NCBI GenBank assembly: GCA_037954235.1
Contig: JBBMOA010000007.1
Coordinates: 23,505,457-23,569,456 of the forward strand
Reading direction: 5' to 3'
Length of the DNA stretch: 64,000 nucleotides
Source: Aulostomus chinensis
Lineage: Eukaryota > Chordata > Actinopteri > Syngnathiformes > Aulostomidae
Part shown: positions 37,186 to 47,490 of the stretch, one piece after another
Position numbering within the stretch: position 1 is the stretch's first letter
Layout of the letters: every line of letters begins with the position of its first letter
Program-made: the position numbers and the translations under genes
The notes under the pieces: generated by a model
What the model saw: the letters and a program-made list of their open reading frames with translations, nothing else
Database searches by the model: none
What the model was told of the DNA's origin: nothing

Positions 37186-40100
37186 TTGATTTGTCGAGCA
37201 TTTCTCATCAAATACCAAAATGCACACTCCCTGTCATATATTAAATTTAACTTTGTCCTTTTGTGACCTCTGGTTGCTAACACAATAGCTGGGAGGTGTT
37301 TGAGTGTCACATTGATTGAGATGGGATGCTTTTGCTTAGTATGATTTGCTGTGTTTCTTTCTGGTAAAAAAAAAAGAGTGTGCTTAACTATGTTTCGGCC
37401 ATATTGATAACCAACAGAGTGAGAAATTGAATCAGAAATCTGAACAGAAAGATAGACTTTTAATGTCCTGCAGGAAATGTGTATTTGCAGTCTGTACATA
37501 CTCAGGAAATAGATATGCGCACTGCAACATTCAGATTTACTAACACACATCAGCTCCCGCTCTGTATCTCCCACACACATACACTATATATCAGACTTAC
37601 ATATACAGTATGTGTGGATCTATTTAAACGGGAGACGGTTAATTTGTGTGTGTCATGACAGAATATCTTCTTAATGTTTCCGGCATGAATACGATGATGC
37701 AGTACTGTTGTACATATCAGGGACAGCAGCAGTTTTTGCAGTGCTGTTGATCTTATTTAGCTGTCTAGTGAATATATAAAATGTTTGTTTATGAAAGTGC
37801 TGTTCGCCTTTTGACCCCCGACCTCATAGCATTGACGCATCATATTACTGTCACAAAAAACAACTTCTGCTCATATCAGAGTTTTAAGGAAGAAGGACAA
37901 AGTTGTTTAACTTAAGAGGTAAATTAAATGGAGTAATGGAATAGTTTTGAGTATTACTTCACGCAAACCACAGAGGAAATAGTCAGGATGGAGGGAGAAC
38001 ATTAGAATAAATATTAATTCAGTCTTGACACATGAAATCTATACAGAGAAAAGTTAAAAAATTTAAGAAATTGCAGAGTAAAGACAGAAAATATGTCAGA
38101 ATAATAATTCAAACCGTCAACCCTCACTGTCTAGAAACAACACACTTTTTTTGCCAGGTGAGTGTTTAATTTTGTTTTGCTGGTAAGAATTTCTCCAATT
38201 TCTCTAGTTGTCCATCTGTACTCATTCCTCACATTACCTGGAGAAAGACACCGATCGCTAACGAGGGAAAGTGCTGTCAGTCCTAAACTTACCACATCCT
38301 CTGGCATAACTCGAGGGACATTTGCAGCCAATGTTCGACAGAATTGTTTTGTGTAAGAGAGAGGATCTATTGCCAATAAAGTTGTTTTTTTAAGCTACTA
38401 TATTGTGCAATCATTCATTTCAATAGAAGTAAAATGAAAAACAACCTTTTGTATTACCACTTCAGTGTGTGAATTCCTTTTGTTTTTCAGTGAAAATGTG
38501 AATTCAAAATACAGCACTGACAAAGCAGCAAGTTGTCTTTGTTACAAAAACAAAGGGCTTGTTTTGCAGTGGAATCGTTCATCAGTTTATCCTAATGATA
38601 TCACTTGACATTATCTTAACTGGGTGACTGTAACGTTCCATGTCCGCTGTTGCTTCAAAATCGAATTATGTCTTAGCTGCAGCTAACCTCAACACAACAG
38701 GAGCATATCCAATCACATTTGTGTGAAAAATGAGACGGGCCATATTTTCAATTACATTTCAGCATAAAGGGATTGTTAATCCTGTCTCCCTTGCTGCCAG
38801 AAGCTGTTAATGAATTTGCTTATCCTCCAAGATACTGATGTGACTAGCTTCTGCTTTGGAAAAAAAAAAAGGAGAGCAGTCTTTGTCCCTCTCACACAAT
38901 ACTGCGTCTGACTGTAATGGATGCAAATCTATTCCCGGCAAGGTTAAACAGTTTGTTTGGCTGAAGCTGGTGCGCCTTTTTATTTACAAAGTTGTAGCGG
39001 ATGATGTCATATGCTTAAGCCCCCAGGCATGATTTTCTGAGAGCCGCGACCTCCTCTGCTGCCTTTGTCTCCTTAGTGATTTACTGGATTGGTATTTTCT
39101 CATTCAGAAATATTTCTCCTCAGCTTTTACAACCAGAGGACGAGGAACAGTGTCAAATAAAGAGGCTTTCTAAACTCAGATGATGCAGATTTTCTGACAT
39201 TCGTTTGGGAAATTTATTCAAACTTAAATTTTACTTTCAAAGCTGAACTTTTATGCTCATTAGTCTGGTGAGGAGCTCCAAAACTAAAAGGCAAAGGCCA
39301 TCGCTGTCAGAACACACTGCAAGCTAAGTTGCAGCTAGAAACTCTGATGTATTTTGATGAAAACATGAACGAAACAAATTCAAACACAGTCAGTCGCTCT
39401 CTAATTTCTTGTTGTGTGTTTGTGCCATTTGAACAAGCTTTTCAATAATTGATCAATTTTGATTTTGGAGATGCTTAAAATGGTAAGAGCTGATTTTCAT
39501 TTGCTTTTTAAGATTTTTTTTTTAAATTTCTTTCACTACACAAATATTGTAAGCACAGAAAAACACTTTTTGGGAGTTTAGTTCTGTCTGTAAAGGTTAA
39601 AATTAAAGACAAGTACATCAGGCTAGACTGTTTAAAACTGGCTGGTCAATAGTCAATGATACTCACTTCACCTGTCAGTGGTTATGAAGTTATGGTTGAC
39701 CCAGATGAGTATTTTCATTACAATTAATCAATTGTTATTTTTTTAATCACTTAGTCACACAAAATACTTCCTGTGTTGTAGTAAATGTATTAGGAAGAGC
39801 CCACGATGGCTGACAGAAGTAAATGTCTCCCCACCAAGAACGAATGGACCTTAAAAGTTGTATTTCAGTGTTAATTTGTGTCAGAGCCAGTCACAGACCA
39901 GTAAGCTGTGTCTGGTCTGGTTCAAATTAGAGAGCGGATCTGGTTCATCTGAGACCTGAACCAGTCAACAGTAGCTCAATGATGGATTGTGTATTAATGC
40001 CCCTGGTCCCTTTCTATTGTCACTGTGTATTACACAAATTAGGGTAAACAAATGCCCCCCCCTCCACCTCCCACACACGCATTCACACATTTTACCCGTG

Positions 40101-40794
40101 ACACATTTGTCTGCCTGTGCTAATAATGCTAATTAATTTTATTTGCAGTGTGTTGTTACTTTTGAGGTGAACTAAAAGATGCGCCACTGTATGTCGTCTC
40201 ACTTTTCATTAGCAGAGTGTTTTTTTTTTTTTCATTTAACAATCCCATTTATTACATGAGAATTGCTCATTTTAAAGTCTCATATGTGTGCTAAAGACTT
40301 TATGGGGGGGGCGGTTGTCCTTTCACACTCTGGTGTGTAGGCGTATGTGTGCTCTCCGTCTGAGACGTTTGAGGTGCATGTGCATTCAGACACACATGCA
40401 CACAGAGGTGACACGGTCACCGTCATTAGACCTTCACAGGCATCTGCTCATGCCCGTTACGTGATGTGATCCCTCACCTTCTACATGACAGTTGGCCATT
40501 TAGCACTAAATTTATGCTGCCCATGGCCTTTATCAATGCATTCTGAGGAGGGTGGGGGGCAGATAGAGGGCGTCACTCAGCGTCCTAGCTTTGATTTGTG
40601 TTACTGCTTTTACTCAACAAGACATTGTAATGACACGTTGAGCTTTTGAGAAACTCTGACTGATGTTGGCGTAATGCAGATGTTATGTATTTACTATCAG
40701 AACCAAATGCAACAAATTATTTGGAGATTATTTTGACATTTATTAAAATTGTAAATCTTTGTTCGACACAAAACATTTTTTCATGATTTGATTT

Positions 40795-40965
40795 GCCCGG
40801 CCCTGCACCAAACAGGCATGTGTGAACAGAATATCATCTGCATAGAGAAAGAGATTTTTGGAATGGATCTGACCAGTGGCTCTAAAGGGCAAACAAAAAC
40901 AGCAATAGGGGGCAGCTTTGCTCAGAGTCACTCTGTCTGATGTCCTGGTATTAAACTGTGACATT
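40795..40965 (-). mobile_element. Reverse-transcriptase fragment of an L1-like LINE
   Basis: On the minus strand, one frame gives KNLFLYADDILF. The YADD box is the catalytic metal-binding motif of reverse transcriptase. Just upstream, in the neighbouring frame, is PIAVFVCPLEPLVRSIPKIS, which lines up with the L1-type segment PLSPLLFALAIEPLA...HKISLYADD. One frameshift joins the two. Similarity is lost after the YADD box. It is a short, inactive relic, and its clade call (L1/Tx1-like) is tentative. Confidence 0.55.
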
Positions 40966-41161
40966 TGAGACTAATGATGTTGTTTTAATGGTTAGCACCA
41001 ACATAAACTCAATGTGAAAAGCAGACTTCCCTTTTAACATTTAGAAATGTAACAACAGAGTATGTTTGGTTTAGGGAGAATTCATATTAAGTTGCCGTTA
41101 GTTGCAATGTATAATTAAAAATGTTTATTTTTAGGAGGAGTGAAGTGATATAACAGCATCT

Positions 41162-41381
41162 GTCTAACTGAGGGGTAGGGAACCATGTGCCATGGAGAGC
41201 CGTGTGTATGCAGGTTTTCCTTCCAACCAAACACTTTCACAGGTGATTCCACTGATTAACACTCTTCTGTGGCTGAAGGTGTGTTAATCAGTGGAATCAC
41301 CTGTGAAAGTGTTTGGTTGGAAGGAAAACCTGCATACACACGGCTCTCCATGGCACATGGTTCCCTACCCCTGGTCTAACA
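41162..41381. mobile_element. Palindromic hAT-type MITE with perfect 92-bp arms
   Basis: The left arm 41171-41262 and right arm 41281-41372 are exact reverse complements over 92 bases, separated by an 18-base loop (41263-41280). The terminal bases read GAGGGGTAGGG...CCCTACCCCTG, close to the CAGGGGT ends of hAT elements. An 8-bp direct repeat flanks it: GTCTAACT at 41162-41169 and GTCTAACA at 41374-41381 (7 of 8 identical), the target-duplication length of hAT. It has no coding capacity and must be mobilised in trans. The perfection of the arms suggests recent insertion or arm homogenisation. Confidence 0.85.
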
Positions 41382-41459
41382 GCTGTGCATGGTGACTTCT
41401 TTCAGGAGTCTCATCAAAGGGATGATACAGAAATGCTTTGATTTTTAAGAAATAATTTT

Positions 41460-42299
41460 TAGGGCTGCAATCAACCAAAGAAATTCTTGGTCGACTGAAG
41501 CCCTCAAATTTAGACTAAAAATCGAATAATTTTATATATGAAGAATATACTGTGTCAACTATCAGCACAAAACCCGTTGAGGAATATTTAGACAATTGTT
41601 TTTGTCACGTTACAATAATTGACCGACGCTATCATTTGTCCTGCGCACGGAGCGAGACTGAACAGAGGAGCTCAGCAGCTCAGCATAGACTTTTAACTTA
41701 AAACTTTACTCTGAAACACAAAAGGCAAGTCCACGGTAAGAATTTTTAGAATTAAAACAAAAACAATTATTAGACTAAAACATTGAAATATCAATTATTG
41801 ATCAGTTCATATACGCAAAACTGACAGGGCAACCTAAGGTGGACAAGTTAGCTTACCGTTTCTAGGTGATACGTCGTCGTGTTTGCCGTGGAGCTGTGAC
41901 ATGAAAACTGTTGTTTGCAAACTTTGCATTCGACTTTTTTTCCATTATCTATTTTCATGAAATGCTGCCACGCTGCACATGTCTGTGACATGGTGGACGA
42001 GGACTGACTTTAAACGAAACCATCAAAATTAAATATACATTCATCAAACCACCAGACGTTAGCCTTCTAGTACTCTTCAGTCTGTCTGTCTCTAGCGGGT
42101 CGGGCGAGTCCAAAATAGCAAAACAAGATGGTGTTCAAAGATAGATTGATATCTGTGCTTTGAAAACACCCCCATTAGCACTTGGTACTTTCCTCCTGAT
42201 GAAATTAACGTGGCAAAAAAATCGACCAATCAGAATTTTGGTCGAGCCAGAACGTATTGACTAATAAATCGACCAGTCGACTGGGACATTACAGCCCTA
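41460..42299. mobile_element. Non-autonomous hAT transposon (840 bp) with a transposase first-exon relic
   Basis: The ends are inverted: TAGGGCTGCAAT at the left and ATTACAGCCCTA at the right (11 of 12 matching). Flanks carry an 8-bp duplication, ATAATTTT (41452-41459) and ATTATTTT (42300-42307), 7 of 8 identical, as expected for hAT. Subterminal GGTCGACT/AGTCGACTGGTCGA strings occur near both ends. The interior keeps the 5' end of a transposase gene on the minus strand (BED finger exon, listed separately), while the catalytic part is missing. It is therefore an internal-deletion derivative of an autonomous BED-finger hAT. It lies 78 bp from the palindromic MITE. Confidence 0.8.
41857..41991 (-). 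pseudogene. BED-type zinc-finger first exon of a hAT transposase (truncated gene)
   Basis: On the minus strand an ATG (41991-41989) opens 45 codons without a stop, ending at ACG|GTAAGC, a consensus splice donor in phase 0. The protein begins MSQTCAAWQHFMKIDNGKKV and continues ECKVCKQQFSCHSSTANTTT then YHLET. This is the BED-finger pattern: aromatic W8 and F11, then the pair C22-x2-C25, and H42 of the zinc-binding H, with the last ligand expected in the next exon. BED fingers give DNA binding to hAT transposases. Exons for the RNase-H-like catalytic domain and the dimerisation tail are absent from this 840-bp copy, so no transposase can be made. A short host-spliced BED peptide is conceivable but unproven. 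Confidence 0.7.
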
Positions 42300-43921
42300 A
42301 TTATTTTACACTACCAAATGACTCCTTTGAAACAGAAATTTACATTTTTATAGTTTGTTTTCATGTGAATTAGCAGTTTGGGGAGAGTCAGGGTAGCATC
42401 TGTGTGCTCTCAGCAGGCACAAACTATCCATTTCTTTTTCTTTTTTTCCCTTCGTAAGGTACTATCATGGCAGTTTTTGTTTTCCTCCCCAGATATTAAT
42501 TATAAGTGTAAGTGCATTTTTTTTTTTTTTTTTTGCTCCTTTTAGCCCCTTTTTTCTTCTGGTCAGATGCTAACCAAGTTGATGCAAAATTGCAGGGTCA
42601 ACAAAACCTGAGAATGTTGGAGCCTATTAGAGAGCCATTCAGCCTGTGTATGAATGGAAGAGAGTACCTTGTGCTCCTGTGGTGGAAAACTGCCTTATTA
42701 TGGTGAGGTTTATTGCACCTACCGGTCTGCTTGTCATTTGTGAATCAGGACTCTTTTTAGGTTGAAATTGCAACAGGATGGGGATGTTTAAAGATGCCAC
42801 TAGCTAAACCTTAACAATTCAAAAGGAAAATTTTTTGATAAGAATTCAAGCGTGAAGTCAATGAGGTCTTTTGTGTTACTAGTTAGATGCTCCTGTCGAG
42901 ACACTCAAGGGAAATCAGATGCTGGAATGCTTCAATGAGCCACTCGAAGAGTTGGGTGCAATTTTATCAACACTTGACTTCTATATACCTCCAATTACAT
43001 ACAATTACAGACATGCATAGATGTAATGAATGCATTTTGGATTTAATTGATGCATGTATTTTTAGATGCTTGGAAATAAAACTAATTGGAAGATTGGTTT
43101 GAGGGAGGTACCTTTTTATTTGGCACACTTATCAGTCAGGATATCAGAATTTCCTGAGTGTCAAAAAAAAAAAAAGTTCTCACTCATTTTTCCATCTCTG
43201 TGTTTGAGTACCCCCCACTGAGAGCTCTCAACCTCCAATCCTGCTTTCAAAGGCTGGAGTGGTGAACTAGGGAAAGTGATATTCAAATCAAAGCTGGCGG
43301 AGAATAATATGGAAATGCGCTTTAGTCATTGACGGGAATTCATAACCAGGCTGACGTTTCCCACACTAGATGATATCCAGCAAATCTCGCAGAGTTTCAA
43401 CCAGGCAACAGATGTTTAGGAATAATAATAATGACCAAATGTCACAACGTGGTTCTGATAAGTGTAAGTGCTAACATAAACATTGCTTTCAGATAGACTG
43501 ATATTCTGGATTCTGCTTATGAACTTAAAAAAATTCTAATGAGGGACATAAGGATCACATATATCAAGGCATTTTTTCTGTGGTTGTCAGACGCTGGTTT
43601 CAGCGGTTAAGACCTGAATTGATGGGATGGTGACAATGTTCCGCTAGTTATTTTTTCCTTGACCACTTGCTCGCTCATTACCTCGGTGGTCTGACTTTTT
43701 CTTCCAATTTCAGAGAGAGCCTTTTGCCATCAAGCCAGGTCCTTCAAACAGAAGTGTGTGTCAGCAGCAATTCCCAAGTGCTCCAGAGAGCATTCTAAGT
43801 TGTTTAAGTCGGAACTGCTGGTTTGGAAGGCCAGTTGACCACTTCTCCTCTGCTGGTGTAATAGTGAAGCCTGAAAGCTGGATTCTTGAGGCTGATAACA
43901 ATTCAGATTTTAAGGGATTAA

Positions 43922-43924
<3 letters not shown>

Positions 43925-44016
<92 letters not shown>
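43925..44016. repeat. Microsatellite (AT)46
   Basis: Ninety-two bases of uninterrupted AT, able in principle to extrude as a cruciform. It is translated as poly-IY in several frames, which is not a gene. Confidence 0.95.
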
Positions 44017-44019
<3 letters not shown>

Positions 44020-47000
44020 AGCCAAACAGCTAACATGCTGTTAGCTTAATGTCTTTGTCCTACCTCAATTCATATTCTCTGTGAGCTGAATTGTGTACTT
44101 GGTTTGCACTGGAGAGCAGACTTCGTCGATTTAACTTCATCATAAACACGTTTCTAATAAAAGCATTTCATCTTGGCATTAATATTGATACTCGTCATAA
44201 ACGGTACAACATCAGAGAAAACTTTCAGTGTATCAGCCAGACTCTGGAATTTTTACTTACATGGGTGGCATGACTAGAAAAGTTAAAATAGCCCATCTAT
44301 AATTTGACTGCAAGGATATTCATATTAATTCAAGCTGACTAATTTGAAATGACAGTAAAATTATATCTTCTCTGTAAATGAGTGGCTATTATTACCGTCT
44401 GTACGACAAGTTTCACCTGCCATGAAGGATAAAAGCTAATGCAGGCCTGAGTAAGATATCTGCGATTAAGAGACATTTTCTTGGTTTTGTCTTTGAGCTG
44501 CTTCAAGGTTGTCTTTGAATGAAAAGTTAGTTGATCAGCAGAGGAAGACCCACAGTAGAGCTGAATTTGTAGTGTAAAACCCAAACTTTTGAAAGTCAAG
44601 TTGGTTTCTTTCCCTAGCGTTGGAACGGTGGGCAGAAATTCTGTTCCTTTACCAACTTTTCACCTTCTTGTATTTGATGTGTTACTCCTAAGTTTGGAAG
44701 CCTCCGTAGCATTCGTATTGATCAGAGAGATGAAAATGAGGTTGTGGCTTGACGAGAAAATAGAGCTACTGAAGAAAGAAGAAATGGCATCTTAGCTTGC
44801 TAAGTATTTTCAGAAGAGGAAGGAGAAGAAGTGATTGTACTGACTGATTTGAATGTGCTGGAGCGTGCCGCTGCAGATGAACACCTCAGTATCCAGAGTT
44901 TTATTTTGGCAATATTTTTCATGAGCTTACAGACTCTCAGTGTTGGAAAGTGTTCAGTTAATGGCTGTTCCTGCTACAAGCAAACATAATTAAGAGAGCA
45001 GAATGGCTGTTACAACGCTGTGGTAAAGTATTGTCTGGGATCAACTGTCAGGAAAACGGTCTTCCTACATTCATTAATGTTTACCCATCGCTGAAAGGGT
45101 CTCTGACAGTAAAGCCTCCCCGTGCCGCTGAGTCGAGCAGTTGCTTGTCGTCATTGTCCACTGTGAAAATGAGCCTTTCTTTAAATCTTCGGTTGACTCA
45201 GGAAGACTATTAAAGAGTGAAACTGTGCAGCAGAATAAAGAATTAAACACTAAAGATAGAGGTGCAACCCGAAATGCGGGTGAACTCCTCTTGATAAAAG
45301 AAAGGAATGGAAGATTTACAGAGAAAGAGAAGTGTACAAAGGTTTTGTTGTTTGCGTTCTTGAAGGTACTGCTGTTGCTCATTGCTCAAGGAGCCAGAGG
45401 CCAGGGTCACGCGTCGCTAGATAAGAGGGTCAGGTGTAGTTGAAGTTAACCCTGGGGTGAATCGGTCCAGATGGACTCATCCCAAAACTCCACTTTCTTT
45501 TGTGTATCAGTTAGCTGGCATTAACACTTCCGTGACCTCCCTAAAGACAAGTCTGATTGCATCAACACCTCAACAAAGTACATGTGCTGCTCTTGCTGAA
45601 GGTACAGTGTGCTGTACACAAAGAATTGAATTGCTAAATCACTGAAATCTGTTGTGAACTGCATGTCCTGAAGCATCATCACAATCTCTGTTTAGCCCAA
45701 CCAGTTCTTGAGCACTGTAATATCATGAATAAACTCTGATCCTCAATATATCTAACAATTTTATTGACCTCACGAATTTTTATTCACAGAAATAATATGC
45801 AGCTCTTGCATGTTGTTAATCAGGGAATGTGACAGAATGGGAACAAAGTGGTCATGAAGAGGACTCTTTCACTACTGGAAGGTCGCCAGGTGGAAGAAAA
45901 TGGCCCGACATGGCCGTAGCCTGTAATCATCTGTATTAATTCTGTGTGAGCTGTTACCAGAGAAAACGTATCTGTCCAAAGTGACTTATTGATTTCATAA
46001 GCCAGTGGTGAAGCTCAGCAGCAACAAGCCGCAGACCTTGTGACCAAGACGAGCTCTCCTCTTGAAGGAAAAAGACCTGAGCACAAGCGTGAAACCTTTC
46101 AACGATTCTCAATCCCCTAATGCTCCAAGGAAATCCAATTTCACAAGGCTGTAATTGAAATTTATTTTGTCGCCACAAAGGCAAGTCGGCATCATTTATT
46201 GAGGTCTGTCTCTACTGTCCCGGAGGTGATACCTCACACTTGTACCATGTTGAGGCTGTAACTTGTAATAATAAATAAATAATTGAAAAGTCTTTCATTA
46301 AATTTTGGATTCATTATTCCGATTACGCTGTATTCTAGACCAAAGGAAATCTGCAGTTATGATACATCCATTGGAGTTTGTTGTGTCGTAAACGGGACTT
46401 TTATTCATTAAACACTGAAATTTGTACATCATATTTTACACTTTGAATATATTAGGTTTTAATATGTTGTTACAAACGTGAGTTGCATACAAATGATCAA
46501 AGCCCATTGTGGTGCAACCATCACAGTCCATCTGGATTCATCAACATTAGCTGCCTGACCCTCCATGGATCCCGAGTGTGATGTCGAGGCATCGATAGTG
46601 TCGCCCTTCATACCTCTCAGCCATGCTACGAACACACAGGAGCATGAAGAGGTTCATTACCTCGACACCACCCCCCAAAACACACACACACATACGCACA
46701 CCTCCACCTCCACTGGCCTTCACAGTTCAGAAACACACCAGCAGAAATAATATGGAAAAAGCAGACGTGCGTTCAGCCCTGCTAAGACCCAAACTGTCAT
46801 GGCTGCTGCAAAATTATGCTGGAGATTAAAGAATGAATGAATCATTTTCCGAGCGCAGCGTGGTTAAGCAAAAACGATCAATCAAATTAGGGGTGAGACG
46901 CTTTTCAGAGGGGTTATTACATATTCTAATATGGCCATTTGCAATCAGTAATTGGATGAGTTCGTTAGCAAACATGGCATGAGGGAAAGGTCTTACGAAG

Positions 47001-47174
47001 GCAATCTTATCCTCTACGTGTGTTGTGTGCATCATCCAATTTATTAAAATTATTTAGACCCCTGTTAACTTTGCCATAGTTTAAACTTGCAACACATTGA
47101 GATTTATGATTTCATTTGCATCCTCCCTCATTGTTTTTAGTTTTTTCCACGGATTCGATGACGGCGCTGGCTCA

Positions 47175-47188
47175 CCCCCCCCCCCCCC
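47175..47188 (+). repeat. Homopolymer C14
   Basis: Fourteen C. A G12 run follows at 47376-47387, so two complementary homopolymers lie 200 bases apart. Confidence 0.85.
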
Positions 47189-47442
47189 GACTAATTGAGA
47201 GTTACTGTTCACGTGGGCGTCCGGTGAGGCCATGAAAGCCATGTGGGTACTTGACAGGTGGGCTCATAATGTCCAGCCCCTCAGGGGGAACAGAAACATG
47301 ACAAGTTGTAGCTATAATTGCTCATGCAGTGAGGTGGTCTTTCCCTTTGTCTGCTCAGGTCTGTCAAAGACAACTGGGGGGGGGGGGCTCGCCGCCTTTG
47401 TCTGTAGTGATATCTTGATGGTGAAGTCATTGGGCTGGTGAG

Positions 47443-47448
<6 letters not shown>

Positions 47449-47489
<41 letters not shown>

Positions 47490-47490
47490 G
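47449..47490 (+). repeat. Compound microsatellite (GT)n(GA)n
   Basis: About 16 GT units pass into five GA units. Confidence 0.88.

Larger units (their letters stand above)
24126..40790. other. Noncoding: presumed intron, middle part
   Basis: No convincing exon. Besides the repeats and candidate regulatory blocks listed separately it holds A-rich DNA at 25560-25740, CA runs at 24921-24944 and 32440-32460 (after a C-rich stretch from 32420), a 12-bp-arm hairpin at 31628-31656, and T/A homopolymers. The long open frames at 32301-32828 and 37026-37580 (minus) run through dinucleotide repeats and have no domains. The remainder is unique AT-rich sequence in which I see nothing further. Confidence 0.5.

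Noticed and set aside
37026..37580. 184-codon minus-strand frame
   Set aside because: It includes CVCVCVCVCV and SERERERE from the (TC)n(AC)n microsatellite. The rest has no domain.
38131..38376. Minus-strand frame of 81 codons with internal donor- and acceptor-like sites
   Set aside because: No recognisable domain. The splice-like sites would define an intron of only about 60 bases.
41171..41372. Possible CRISPR-like or terminator palindrome
   Set aside because: A single inverted repeat with hAT-type ends and target duplication in vertebrate DNA. There are no repeat-spacer units.
43756..44049. Poly-IY frames on both strands
   Set aside because: Translations of the (AT)46 run.
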